Below are positions 29,929-40,008 of a DNA stretch of 64,000 bases, in pieces. The notes below the pieces were generated by a model that saw only the letters and a list, made by a program, of their open reading frames with translations, made no database searches and was not told the origin of the DNA. Source of the DNA: Ferruginibacter sp. (GTDB lineage: Bacteria > Bacteroidota > Bacteroidia > Chitinophagales > Chitinophagaceae); contig JAOQAK010000035.1 of the NCBI GenBank assembly GCA_025963635.1, forward strand, positions 62,001 to 126,000. Direction: 5' to 3'. Position numbers and translations under genes: made by a program. Within the stretch, counting starts at the first letter, position 1. Each line of letters starts with the position of its first letter.

Positions 29929-30491
29929 TCAGGCCATAACGGATACCATCGACAATGCAATTTCGCCCAGCCTGTAATCGCCTGATATTTGAACCTTGTT
30001 TTTTACTTCTTCCGGGCGGAGGCTCTTTGAAAATAATTTCCAGGCAAGATCAGGATCAATAATTAATTCACTCGTCACAGGCAAATGATTTTCTCTTTCG
30101 GGAACCCACCGGCCATTATCTTGAATCAACTGAGTGATGCGTAATACTTACAATACAAATAGCCCGTTGCCTCGTGTAGATAAATAAGCATTGCCGGACT
30201 TACCCGTTTCATGGCTTTTACCCAATCTGCATTTAATTCATTTAGATAAGCTGTCAGGTCTTGGTTGGGCGCTGGTTGCACACCGGAATAACCATCCCGT
30301 AGCATGGAAAGAATCCGGATATTGCCATCCAGTAAATGAGCAATTACATCTTTTACTTTCCATTGTTTTGCAACTGTTTGCCTTTGCCAGTTTTCAGGTT
30401 GCAATCCCTTCAGCAATACAATCAATTTATTGTCGAGCACGGGAAGCAATTGCACTACATCAACTGGTATAATTTGTCGGTCGGTTGTCAC
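29929..30491 (-). pseudogene. DinB/maleylpyruvate-isomerase-N-terminal-like protein, internally deleted and frameshifted
   Basis: N-terminal ORF 30126-30491 (LLPVLDNKLIVLLKGLQPENWQRQTVAKQWKVKDVIAHLLDGNIR...) ends at a stop after YYASLS. A second frame 29929-30129 carries a C-terminal-like block (WVPERENHLPVTSELIIDPDLAWKLFSKSLRPEEVKNKVQISGDYRLGEIALSMVSVMA). Confidence 0.65.
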
Positions 30492-30504
30492 TTTACTGAA
30501 TGAT

Positions 30505-31263
30505 TTATAATTCCTGCTTTTGCATTTTAGCTACTCTAAGCATTATAGGAAACCGCATTTCCTGCTTCGTTCCTTCAGGCCATATTTTTTTTAATGCCGG
30601 TTTTATTACCTCAACAGGATTTTCATTTTTAGCATTTATATAATGTTGTACTGCCGACCAGGTATCAAGGTAACCCGTTAAATCTTCGAGCGTCCAATAA
30701 TAACGGTTGATGATTTTGGGCGCTGCAATTTCTTCGAAAGGGAATGGTATGGTTTGATAGTTTTCATCAATATATTTTCGCTCCTTATCCCAGTATGGTC
30801 CCACAATGTTATCATGAAAATCCTTTATTATCCTGTCCACTTCCTCATTTACTTTTAACAGGCCGTAACCTATTATCGCAAATACACCATTGGGTGTCAG
30901 CACCCGTTTGACTTCCCGATAGAACCTGTCGAAATCGAACCAATGAATTGCCTGGGCAACTGCCACAAGGCCAATGCTATTGTCTTCCAGGGAAGAACTT
31001 TCTGCTCTTTCCACGCTATAAAAAATATTATCCTTCTGAACAGCATTCTTTAATTGTTGCTCACTGATGTCGGTGGCGTATACCTTTTCGAAAAAACTGG
31101 ATAGTTCCATTGCAACCTGCCCGTTACCGGTTGCGCAATCCCATGCAGTCCTCCTGTCTTCCACCAACGAAAACAAAAAATTGTATAACTCCGGCGGGTA
31201 TGCCGGGCGGTACTTAGCATATTCGTTGGCCTGTGTGGAAAAATTGTCTTTGGTAGCTTTCAT
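30505..31263 (-). CDS. Class I SAM-dependent methyltransferase
   Basis: NEYAKYRPAYPPELYNFL, TAWDCATGNGQVAMELSSFFEKVYATDISEQQL, AQAIHWFDFDRFYREVKRVLTPNG. Confidence 0.88.
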   Translation of the reverse strand: MKATKDNFSTQANEYAKYRPAYPPELYNFLFSLVEDRRTAWDCATGNGQVAMELSSFFEKVYATDISEQQLKNAVQKDNIFYSVERAESSSLEDNSIGLVAVAQAIHWFDFDRFYREVKRVLTPNGVFAIIGYGLLKVNEEVDRIIKDFHDNIVGPYWDKERKYIDENYQTIPFPFEEIAAPKIINRYYWTLEDLTGYLDTWSAVQHYINAKNENPVEVIKPALKKIWPEGTKQEMRFPIMLRVAKMQKQEL

Positions 31264-31274
31264 CTTTTTTATAA

Positions 31275-31856
31275 TTAAAACAAATCGTTCAACTTCGCGT
31301 ATTGCAGCAACATAATGGTTTTAGCATCCCTGATCTCCCCGCTTTTGATCATCTGCATAGCGATGTCAAATTTTAGTTCCATCACCTCAATATCTTCCTG
31401 CTCATGATCAATACCTCCGCCGTCATTTATTTTCATGGATTCGGAATATTCTGCTACAAAAAAATGAAGTATTTCAGTTACCGATCCGGGAGACATATAG
31501 GCTTCAAATATTTTGCGCACATGCGAAACTTTATAACCTGTTTCTTCTTCTGTTTCCCTGCGAATACAATCCTCCGGATTATCGTTATCCAGCAAACCTG
31601 CGCAGGCTTCAATCAGCATTCCCGATGCATTTCCATTAACAAAAGAAGGCAGGCGAAATTGCCGGGTAAGAATCACTGTTTTATTTTCTTTATGATACAA
31701 TAAAATGGTAGCACCATTTCCCCTGTCGTACGCTTCGCGGCTTTGTACCTGTTTTGCTCCGTCATTTTTTATATACTCGTAAGTGTATTTTCTAAGCGTG
31801 TACCAGTTGCTGGAAAGAATTTCTGTATCCAGGATTTTTACATTGCCGTTATTCAT
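31275..31856 (-). CDS. NUDIX hydrolase (GDP-mannose/ADP-ribose pyrophosphatase-like)
   Basis: [30 protein letters not shown] matches the Nudix box GX5EX7REUXEEXGU. Confidence 0.88.
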   Translation of the reverse strand: MNNGNVKILDTEILSSNWYTLRKYTYEYIKNDGAKQVQSREAYDRGNGATILLYHKENKTVILTRQFRLPSFVNGNASGMLIEACAGLLDNDNPEDCIRRETEEETGYKVSHVRKIFEAYMSPGSVTEILHFFVAEYSESMKINDGGGIDHEQEDIEVMELKFDIAMQMIKSGEIRDAKTIMLLQYAKLNDLF

Positions 31857-32014
31857 TCATCGTTTATTTAGTAATAAATATATTATTAAAATGTGTCAAA
31901 GCAGTCAAAAATTATTTTGGATTACAACAAGCAGTTCTCACCATTGTTTAGCAATTTTCAGGGAAGATTGTTAGCTTTTTTGCCATTACTTTGTTGAGAA
32001 TTAAAAGAGCAACG

Positions 32015-32239
32015 ATGAAGGAAATAAAGGCAGAACAGCAGAATAACCCGCTTCATGGGAAAACATTGCAATGTATACTTGAATCCCTTGTGGAGAAATT
32101 TGGCTGGGAAGAGTTGGGCACCATTATAAGGATTAACTGCTTCAATGAAAATCCGGGCATAGCATCCAGCCTCAAATTTTTACGGAAAACAGAATGGGCA
32201 AGAAAAAAAGTGGAACAGCTATATATTAAAACACTATAG
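32015..32239 (+). CDS. VF530 family DNA-binding protein (DUF2132-like)
   Basis: [60 protein letters not shown]. Confidence 0.88.
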   Translation: MKEIKAEQQNNPLHGKTLQCILESLVEKFGWEELGTIIRINCFNENPGIASSLKFLRKTEWARKKVEQLYIKTL

Positions 32240-32263
32240 TAACCCGACGAGAGCTTATGCCAT

Positions 32264-32294
32264 AAAAAATCCGGGAATGAAGTTCATTCCCGGA
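32264..32294 (-). terminator. Intrinsic terminator for the TonB-like gene
   Basis: TCCGGGAATGA-agt-TCATTCCCGGA hairpin; T run lies on the minus-strand 3' side. Confidence 0.75.
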
Positions 32295-32328
32295 CCAAAA
32301 AAATTTATTTTATAAATTAACCAACTGA

Positions 32329-32988
32329 TTAATATAACTGGAACCGTATCGGTAGCGTGTAACGGGTCTTTACATTTTTCCCTTTAATCCTGCCTGGTGT
32401 CCAATTGGGCATTTGTTTGAAAACCCTGATGGCCTCTGCTTCAATGCCATATCCTACCGGATTGCTCGTTACCACGGGATTGTATACTTTACCGTTTTCA
32501 TCCACTGCAAAAGTTAGATTTACCGTTCCTTCTGCATTGTTTTCTGTTGCATCATCAGGATAAACAATGTTTTTTTCAAAGAAACGCTCCAGGGCCTTTT
32601 CGCCACCAGGGTAGGCGGGGAGTATTTCTGTGTTTTTGTAGAACCCTTCCTTGTCCATTTCCATTGTAGTTGTAATGGGCTGTTTGGCCGGGGCTACAAT
32701 AGTTACCTTTCCTTTTTTCTTGTTTTTATCTACTTTCAGCTTTAGCGAAGTGTCCCTGCTTACCCTGGCCAGTGTATCCGGATTTACCATAGTATGGGTT
32801 GAGTCCATTGTAGCCACGTGCGTTTGATCAGTCATCATGGTGTCGGTATTGACTGTCATGGCAGTGTCGGTGCTACCGGTTGTGGTGCTGGAATTATCCG
32901 TGTCGTTACTTGTGCAGCTGGCTATAAACCCAAGCGCCAGCAGGGATAAAAATACCTTACCCTGTAAATGAATTATCCTTTTTTTCAT
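32329..32988 (-). CDS. Energy transducer TonB-like C-terminal domain lipoprotein
   Basis: Lipobox-like LALGFIASCTSN; C-terminal YPGGEKALERFFEKNIVYPDDATENNAEGTVNLTFAVDENGKVYNPVVTSNPVGYGIEAEAIRVFKQMPNWTPGRIKGKNVKTRYTLPIRF. Confidence 0.85.
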   Translation of the reverse strand: MKKRIIHLQGKVFLSLLALGFIASCTSNDTDNSSTTTGSTDTAMTVNTDTMMTDQTHVATMDSTHTMVNPDTLARVSRDTSLKLKVDKNKKKGKVTIVAPAKQPITTTMEMDKEGFYKNTEILPAYPGGEKALERFFEKNIVYPDDATENNAEGTVNLTFAVDENGKVYNPVVTSNPVGYGIEAEAIRVFKQMPNWTPGRIKGKNVKTRYTLPIRFQLY

Positions 32989-33189
32989 AAATTATGAGAT
33001 TTAAAAGTTTGTTAAGGACATATTGTTTTCAAATAAGATGCCGTATATATAATAAAGTAGTCGTGGCCGCTATCTTTTACTAACGCTCCGTGGTTAAAAC
33101 TTAGCGCTCAACTGAATTTTTTCTCGATTTGAGGAACTTTATACTCGGCCGGCGGCTCGCTCCCGATGATTTTTTAAGGGTTGAAACTG

Positions 33190-33197
33190 TATCTTTG
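33190..33197 (+). promoter_or_regulatory. Bacteroidota -7-like promoter element upstream of mnmA
   Basis: TATCTTTG matches TAnnTTTG, 18 bp upstream of the mnmA ATG. Confidence 0.5.
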
Positions 33198-33214
33198 CAT
33201 CGAAGAATTTCGAT

Positions 33215-34330
33215 ATGAGTAAAAAAGGAAAAGTATTAATGGCAATGAGCGGCGGTATTGACAGTACCGTTGCGGCACTAATGCTTCACAAAGAAGGCTA
33301 TGATGTAATTGGCATTACCATGAAAACATGGGATTACGCCACCAGTGTAGGTGTAACCGGGAAAAAAGAAACCGGCTGCTGCAATCTTGATAGTTTCAAC
33401 GATGCACGGCAGGCAGCGGTACAACATGGATTTCCGCATTTTATATTAGATATCCGCGAAGAATTTGGCGACTTCGTAATAGATAATTTTGTTGAAGAAT
33501 ATATGGCAGGCCGCACGCCTAACCCCTGTGTGATGTGTAATACGCATATTAAATGGCGTGCTTTATTGAAGAGAGCGGATGCATTGGGCTGCGATTTTAT
33601 TGCTACCGGGCATTACGCACAAATTCATCAGCATACCAATGGCAGATATTTTATCCGCAAGGGAATTGATGAAACCAAGGACCAGAGTTATGTTTTATGG
33701 GGTCTCCAACAAGACTTGCTGAGCCGTACGCTGTTGCCGCTGGGCACTTATCGCAAAACAGCCATACGCCAGATGGCGGAAGATTTTGGTTACCCTGAAC
33801 TGGCTAAAAAAGCGGAGAGTTACGAAATTTGTTTTGTACCCGACAATGATTATAGAGGGTTTTTAAAACGCAATGTAGATGGATTGGAAGAAAAAGTGAA
33901 CGGGGGAAATTTTGTAGATAAAAACGGAAAAATCCTTGGGCACCATAAGGGATATCCTTTTTACACCATTGGCCAAAGAAAGGGGCTTGAGATTGCTTTA
34001 GGAAAACCCGCCTTCGTAACTGGTATCGATCCGGCAACCAATACCATTGTTTTGGGCGAAGAAGAAGACCTGAAAGGCAGTGAAATGAATGTGGCTAAAA
34101 TAAACTGGATCAAATACGATGGAATTACCGAAGGCATGGAATTACTAACAAAAATCAGGTATAAAGATAAAGGTGCCATCAGTAACCTGCATACATACGA
34201 AAACGGTATCAAAGTACGTTTTTATGATAATGTAAAGGGCATTGCACCCGGCCAGAGCGCAGTTTTTTACGAAGGCGATGATGTGGTAGGGGGTGGAATT
34301 ATTCAAAGAGCGCCTGTTTATCCTGTATAA
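33215..34330 (+). CDS. mnmA: tRNA-specific 2-thiouridylase MnmA
   Basis: VLMAMSGGIDSTVAALMLHKEGYDVIGITMKTWD, GRTPNPCVMCNTHIKW, FIATGHYAQI, DETKDQSYVLWGL. Confidence 0.95.
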   Translation: MSKKGKVLMAMSGGIDSTVAALMLHKEGYDVIGITMKTWDYATSVGVTGKKETGCCNLDSFNDARQAAVQHGFPHFILDIREEFGDFVIDNFVEEYMAGRTPNPCVMCNTHIKWRALLKRADALGCDFIATGHYAQIHQHTNGRYFIRKGIDETKDQSYVLWGLQQDLLSRTLLPLGTYRKTAIRQMAEDFGYPELAKKAESYEICFVPDNDYRGFLKRNVDGLEEKVNGGNFVDKNGKILGHHKGYPFYTIGQRKGLEIALGKPAFVTGIDPATNTIVLGEEEDLKGSEMNVAKINWIKYDGITEGMELLTKIRYKDKGAISNLHTYENGIKVRFYDNVKGIAPGQSAVFYEGDDVVGGGIIQRAPVYPV

Positions 34331-34400
34331 TAACAGTGTCGCTTGAAACAAAGCAGCCTTTTACTTTATATCCGGCTCTTATGATGTAACTTTCTGTATT

Positions 34401-35135
34401 ATGAAAAGATTTTTTTTACTTAACTGCCTTCTTTCCTTATTGATTGTAAGTGCATGTAAAAAACAAACAGAAGAAGTTACGAGTGCACCCATCGAAGATT
34501 ACTCGCCGCTTGTTGCCGGAAAATATATTACCTACCAGTTAGACTCTTTCAAATACTTACCATTCAGTTTAAAAGATACCACGATTACTTACCAGGTAAA
34601 ATACGAAGTGAATGCGCTGACCAGTGATAACCTTGGCCGGCCATCTTTCAGAATCATCCGCTATATCCGGAAAAGTTCACTGGCCACCTGGGTGCCGGAC
34701 AATACTTTTATCGCGTTAAATACAGGCGGAGCATTGGAATTTGTTGAAAATAACCAACGTTTTCTAAAATTAAAATTACCCATTAAAGAGGGCTACACCT
34801 GGAAGGGAAATAGTTATATAGATACTTACTCACTGAACTCCCCGGTAAGATACCTGGATGGCTGGGACTATATCTATGAAGGAGTGAATGCCTCCCTTAC
34901 TGTAGGAACTTTTCATCTCGACAGCACCTTAACCGTAAACCAGCGGGATGAGATCATAGGGTCCCCAGGATTTTACAATGAAAAGAATTTTAGTAAAGAA
35001 ATATATGCAAAAGGTATCGGACTGGTGTACCGGAAATTTCTTCACACAGAATATCAGCCCGCCACTCCGGGTAGCGCCGCAGCTTACAGCGATCAATCTT
35101 ATGGGATTACGCTTACGATGACCGGTCATAATTAA
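34401..35135 (+). CDS. Putative lipoprotein, unknown function
   Basis: Lipobox MKRFFLLNCLLSLLIVSACKKQ; 244 aa; adjacent to the S8 peptidase gene. Confidence 0.7.
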   Translation: MKRFFLLNCLLSLLIVSACKKQTEEVTSAPIEDYSPLVAGKYITYQLDSFKYLPFSLKDTTITYQVKYEVNALTSDNLGRPSFRIIRYIRKSSLATWVPDNTFIALNTGGALEFVENNQRFLKLKLPIKEGYTWKGNSYIDTYSLNSPVRYLDGWDYIYEGVNASLTVGTFHLDSTLTVNQRDEIIGSPGFYNEKNFSKEIYAKGIGLVYRKFLHTEYQPATPGSAAAYSDQSYGITLTMTGHN

Positions 35136-35201
35136 ACGGCAGCAAATTTGCCGGAGCAGTATTAAAACCATCATCAGCCTTACCTGTTATCAACTTACTG
35201 T

Positions 35202-37160
35202 ATGAAAAAAGCCCTGGTTATTATTCTACTTCTTGCTGCGCATTCAAACAGTTTTGGCCAATATTCCCGTTATATTATCCAGTTAAAAGACAAGACCGGC
35301 ACTCCCTTTTCAACCAGCAGTCCTTTGCAATTTTTAACCCAACGTGCTGTTGACAGGAGAACAAGATATCATATCGCCATTGATCAAAGTGATCTGCCTG
35401 TTACTCCTCGATACATTGATAGCATTCGTTTGTCCGGTAAGGTTACTATTTTAAATATCAGCAGATGGCTCAACCAGGTTTGTATCCTTACAACAGATGC
35501 GACAGCACTTGCTAAGATAAACAGCTTCCCTTTTGTAATAGCTTCACGGGCCATTGCGGCCAGGCAATCATCTACTCCTATTGCCATTAATAAAAACGCA
35601 GACCCTTCGACAGGGCTTGTGCCTGTTCCGAGGCCTGTCAGTCCGCAATCACCTGCCGACCTGTACAACTACGGAGCCGCTTTCCCGCAGTTGAATATAC
35701 ACAATGCCGAGTTTTTACACAATCTTGGTTTTAGAGGAGAAGGTGTGCAACTCGCAATCATGGATGATGGCTTTTACCATTACAAAACGCTCCGTACATT
35801 TGACAGCATCCGGAGTAATAACCAGGTGTTAGGCACCTGGGATTTTGTGACCAATGATGCAAATGTCGATGAAGATGATGCGCATGGAATGCATTGCTTC
35901 AGTACGATTGCCGCTAACCTTCCCGGATCATTTGTAGGTACGGCTCCCAAAAGTTCATTTTATCTATTTCGCACAGAAGATATTGCCAGTGAATACCCCG
36001 TTGAAGAACAAAACTGGGCAGTCGCAGCCGAAAAAGCGGACAGTCTTGGAGCGGATGTGTTTTCAGTTTCGTTGGGGTATAATTTATTTGATAACAGCAA
36101 TTTTAATTACACCTACTCCAATATGGATGGTAACACCACCATTATTGCAAAGGCATGCGATCTTGCCGCAAAGAAAGGAATACTGGTAGTAGTTGCTGCC
36201 GGAAATGAAGGCAACAGTAGCTGGAAATACATCACCACACCAGCTGATGCCGACAGTGTTTTAACGGTTGGTGCGGTGAATGCAGCGGGGCAAGTTGCGG
36301 GGTTTAGTAGTTATGGCCCTTCGGCAGATGGGCAGGTAAAACCGGATGTTGCAGCGATTGGTGCAAATGCTGTAATTGCTGATCAGAACACCGGGGCACC
36401 CACTTTTGGTAACGGCACTTCGTATGCATGCCCCATTTTGGCAGGCATTGTTACCTGTTTATGGCAGGCATTTCCTGAGGTGAACAATATGTCAATCATC
36501 GAGGCAACCCGCAATTCATCTAACAAAGCAAATACGCCGGACGACAGGAGCGGCTACGGAATACCCAATGCAAAAAAAGCTTTTGTATTGCTCATTAAAA
36601 AATTATATACTCAACAAATAAATGTTGATACAAATTGCAGGGCATCTATTCATCTTACCTTAAAAGCAGGGGCAAACATGAGTGTTGGGCTTGAAAGAAA
36701 ATTGTCCACAGATACAGGTTATATTATTATCGCGACAAAGAGCTATACCGGCAATTTTGCACCCGTGAGTTTTAATTATTCGGATGATCTTGCTTTTTTA
36801 CAAACGGGCAATAATATACAGTATCGGCTGAAAATGACCATAGGAACGGACACCAGTTTTTACCTGGATTCTGCGTTCATTAACTACACACAGCCCTGTA
36901 CCAATATCAACCCAAAAATTACCATCCGGCCCATCCCGGTAACCGATCAACTCACTGTGACCGTCTCTGGAAATAATCCCATCAAGGCCGGTATCACCAT
37001 CCATTCCATTACCGGTCAAAAAATTTTCGGCAGCGAAGAATTGGTAACAGGTGTGCGAACCATCTCCATCCCGATGAAGCAAATGAGCAGGGGAGTATAC
37101 GTTATCACACTCTATTTAAATGGCAAAAAAGAAGTTGTAAAAAAGTTTATTAAGGAGTAA
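35202..37160 (+). CDS. Secreted S8 (subtilisin-like) serine peptidase with C-terminal T9SS sorting domain
   Basis: Signal peptide; Asp motif VQLAIMDDGFYHYK, His motif DAHGMHCFSTIAA, Ser motif GTSYACPILAGIV; C-terminal RPIPVTDQLTVTVSGNNPIKAGITIHSITGQKIFG...GVYVITLYLNGKKEVVKKFIKE. Confidence 0.92.
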   Translation: MKKALVIILLLAAHSNSFGQYSRYIIQLKDKTGTPFSTSSPLQFLTQRAVDRRTRYHIAIDQSDLPVTPRYIDSIRLSGKVTILNISRWLNQVCILTTDATALAKINSFPFVIASRAIAARQSSTPIAINKNADPSTGLVPVPRPVSPQSPADLYNYGAAFPQLNIHNAEFLHNLGFRGEGVQLAIMDDGFYHYKTLRTFDSIRSNNQVLGTWDFVTNDANVDEDDAHGMHCFSTIAANLPGSFVGTAPKSSFYLFRTEDIASEYPVEEQNWAVAAEKADSLGADVFSVSLGYNLFDNSNFNYTYSNMDGNTTIIAKACDLAAKKGILVVVAAGNEGNSSWKYITTPADADSVLTVGAVNAAGQVAGFSSYGPSADGQVKPDVAAIGANAVIADQNTGAPTFGNGTSYACPILAGIVTCLWQAFPEVNNMSIIEATRNSSNKANTPDDRSGYGIPNAKKAFVLLIKKLYTQQINVDTNCRASIHLTLKAGANMSVGLERKLSTDTGYIIIATKSYTGNFAPVSFNYSDDLAFLQTGNNIQYRLKMTIGTDTSFYLDSAFINYTQPCTNINPKITIRPIPVTDQLTVTVSGNNPIKAGITIHSITGQKIFGSEELVTGVRTISIPMKQMSRGVYVITLYLNGKKEVVKKFIKE

Positions 37161-37271
37161 GACATCCCGCTATTTTACCATTACACAGGTGTTTCGGGTT
37201 GCATAAATTCTCTTCCCGGAAAGCCTTTGATATTCGGTTGTACTGCGCTTACTGCTGTGTCGTTTGATTGT

Positions 37272-38465
37272 TTATACTTTTCTGAAAACGGCTACAAACA
37301 TGCTATCGGCTTTCTTATCATATCCTTTTAAAAGTTGGATATCCAGTAACTGGCAATTGAAATTACCGGCAATAAAAGAAGCGATTTGCTCATTTTCATT
37401 TTTAAAAACTGAGCAGGTGATGTAAACGAACAAACCCCCTGTTTGCAGGCAGGGGACAGTGTTGGCAACGATCTTTTTTTGAAGGTTGCTATATTCCAGT
37501 ATGGAGGTTTGTTTAAAAAAACACAATTGTTCGGGTGTCCTGCTCCATGTGCCACTGCCGGTACAGGGTGCATCACAAATGATAAGATCAAATTTCCCTT
37601 CAATAGGTTTAGGATCAGCAGTGGTGATATCCGCAATAAAATATTTATACTCTTTTATGCCCGCCTTTTTAAATCTTTGATGCAGGATCAAAATAATGGC
37701 AGGGCGAACATCCGAAACCGTAAGATCGACCTTTCGGTTAATGATATCTTTTAGCAGGATAGATTTACCGCCACTTGCAGCACAACAATCCCATACACGT
37801 AAATTTAGTTTTGATTTGGTTGGAGGTGGGGCGATTTGTAGGTCGGCACTCTTTAAATAGTCAAGTACCTTTTGGGAGTTATAATCCTGAACCACTACCT
37901 CTTTATCAATGATAAAATGGTCTTCTACTTTATCTGAAATGGTTAACCGAACGCAATCTTCTCCTGCAAACTGCCAGGGTAATTTAGACTTTTCGAGCTT
38001 CTTCAACAGGGTGATCCTTGTCTGCGGCCTTATCCTTATAAATAGGCCTGGCTGCACTAAAAAAGATAGGCAAAACTGATCCTTATCAATTCCATCGCCT
38101 AATTCATTTTGAAAGGGAAAAATCTCTGCGGCAGAAAATTCCGGACCGACTACTGCCAATTTTTCTGAAATGGACAATAATATTTTGCTATTCCATTCCG
38201 GCTGAAGATTTTCCAATAATTCTGTTGGTGCTGTTTCACATAAGAAAGTAGCCATCAACATTTTTTGTTCGGGGGAGATATTGCCCCCGGCAAATCCCAT
38301 CCTGAAATAGTTATAGCAGAGAGAAGATATATACCGCCTGTCTTTAGATCCATATTTTTTATTTACAGCAAAGAATTGCTTTAAAAAAACAGCAAAAGGC
38401 TTTTCTCCTTTGTAAGTTTCAATTAAATTTTTAGCAGAATTGATATAAGAATGGAAACGGCTCAT
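37272..38465 (-). CDS. RsmB/NOP family class I SAM-dependent RNA methyltransferase
   Basis: VWDCCAASGGKSILLKDII, ICDAPCTGSGTWSRTPEQLCFF, FVYITCSVFKNENE. Confidence 0.88.
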   Translation of the reverse strand: MSRFHSYINSAKNLIETYKGEKPFAVFLKQFFAVNKKYGSKDRRYISSLCYNYFRMGFAGGNISPEQKMLMATFLCETAPTELLENLQPEWNSKILLSISEKLAVVGPEFSAAEIFPFQNELGDGIDKDQFCLSFLVQPGLFIRIRPQTRITLLKKLEKSKLPWQFAGEDCVRLTISDKVEDHFIIDKEVVVQDYNSQKVLDYLKSADLQIAPPPTKSKLNLRVWDCCAASGGKSILLKDIINRKVDLTVSDVRPAIILILHQRFKKAGIKEYKYFIADITTADPKPIEGKFDLIICDAPCTGSGTWSRTPEQLCFFKQTSILEYSNLQKKIVANTVPCLQTGGLFVYITCSVFKNENEQIASFIAGNFNCQLLDIQLLKGYDKKADSMFVAVFRKV

Positions 38466-38521
38466 TCAGTATAAATATAAACGGCCGGATATGAATCCAG
38501 CCGTAAAATGTAATCTTTTAA

Positions 38522-39745
38522 TTATAGTTCAAGGAGACTTTTAACCGGATCCCTGCCGAACAAAAGCAAACTGGGGTTTTCCAGTAATTCTTTCACTCTT
38601 ACTAAGAAGCTAACCGATTCTCTTCCATCAATGATCCTGTGATCATAACTGACTGCAAGGTACATCATCGGCTTAATGACTATTTGACCGCCCACGGCTA
38701 TAGGGCGGTCCTGAATCTTGTGCATTCCCAGGATAGCACTTTGAGGTATATTGATGATGGGTGTACTCATGAGTGAGCCAAAAACACCTCCATTGGTAAG
38801 GGTAAAAGTTCCACCGCTCATTTCTTCAATGGTCAGTTTATTGTCTTTGGCTTTTGTGGCCAGTTCTACAACTTTTTTCTCAATATCCGCCATACTCAAA
38901 CTTTCGGCGTTGCGAATCACCGGCACTACCAGTCCTTTAGGTGCAGATACTGCTATGGAGATATCGCAGAAATCGTGATAAATGATATTTTCTCCGTCGA
39001 TCATTGCGTTTAATGCCGGCCATTCCTGCAATGCGAAGCAACAAGCCTTGGTAAAGAAACTCATAAACCCCAGGTTAACGCCATGCACTTCCTTAAACTT
39101 ATCCTTATTTTTTGCTCTGATCTCCATAATCGCACTCATATCTACTTCGTTGAAAGTAGTGAGCATAGCGGTAGTATTTTTTGCTTCAACCAAACGACGG
39201 CTAATGGTTTTGCGCAGGTTGCTCATCTTTTCAGGACGCTCGTTTCGGCCAAATAGTTGTATTCCTGGCTTGCGGCCCGGATTATTGAGCGCTTCAAGGA
39301 CGTCCTGCTTTACAATTTTGCCATTGGAGCCGCTGGGCGTTACGGACTTTACATCAATTTTTTTATCGGCAATGATTGCGGCTGCGACAGGCGTGGCTTT
39401 CACCTCCTCAGCAGGCTTTGCTGCAGGCGCTGCGGGTGGGGCATTGCTTTCTTTTTTTATTTCAGGAGATGATGTGGTATCCGGTGCTGTCTTGGCCACC
39501 GGTGCTGTTGCAGATGTATCTATACTACAGGCGATATCGCCGATTTTTAAGGTATCCCCCTCGGCAGCAATGGTTTTAAGGATTCCGGCCTGTTCCGCGT
39601 TAATTTCGAACGTGGCCTTTTCGCTTTCCAGTTCAGCTATCACTTCGTCCCTTTCCACCCAGTCGCCATCCTTTTTAATCCATTTAACAAGCGTAACTTC
39701 TGTGATACTTTCTCCTACCGGCGGTACTTTTATTTCAATTGCCAT
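38522..39745 (-). CDS. odhB: 2-oxoglutarate dehydrogenase E2, dihydrolipoyllysine succinyltransferase
   Basis: Lipoyl domain ([11 protein letters not shown]), E3-binding segment, catalytic [24 protein letters not shown]. Confidence 0.94.
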   Translation of the reverse strand: MAIEIKVPPVGESITEVTLVKWIKKDGDWVERDEVIAELESEKATFEINAEQAGILKTIAAEGDTLKIGDIACSIDTSATAPVAKTAPDTTSSPEIKKESNAPPAAPAAKPAEEVKATPVAAAIIADKKIDVKSVTPSGSNGKIVKQDVLEALNNPGRKPGIQLFGRNERPEKMSNLRKTISRRLVEAKNTTAMLTTFNEVDMSAIMEIRAKNKDKFKEVHGVNLGFMSFFTKACCFALQEWPALNAMIDGENIIYHDFCDISIAVSAPKGLVVPVIRNAESLSMADIEKKVVELATKAKDNKLTIEEMSGGTFTLTNGGVFGSLMSTPIINIPQSAILGMHKIQDRPIAVGGQIVIKPMMYLAVSYDHRIIDGRESVSFLVRVKELLENPSLLLFGRDPVKSLLEL

Positions 39746-40008
39746 TATTATTTTTATTTAAGCGAATTTCGGTTAAATAAAAGTACTAATAAAATCGTTT
39801 TCTACTTAAAGACCGGATGGGGAATAGTATTACCTGTTTGACAAAGTATTTTTAAATTTCAAAATTTATCTTTACATTCAATAAGCAAATCGGTGCCAAT
39901 TAATAGTATTTGGCAGCCGTTTACTAAATAATGTTTTTCAGTTCACGCGAAACATATTACTTTAGCCCTACATTGCATTACTTTTTCTTATTTAAAAATT
40001 ACTGCTCC

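Noticed and set aside
38982-39761. 259-aa ORF antisense to odhB
   Set aside because: Long, but antisense to odhB; the Ala/Pro-rich linker of E2 creates a long open antisense frame.
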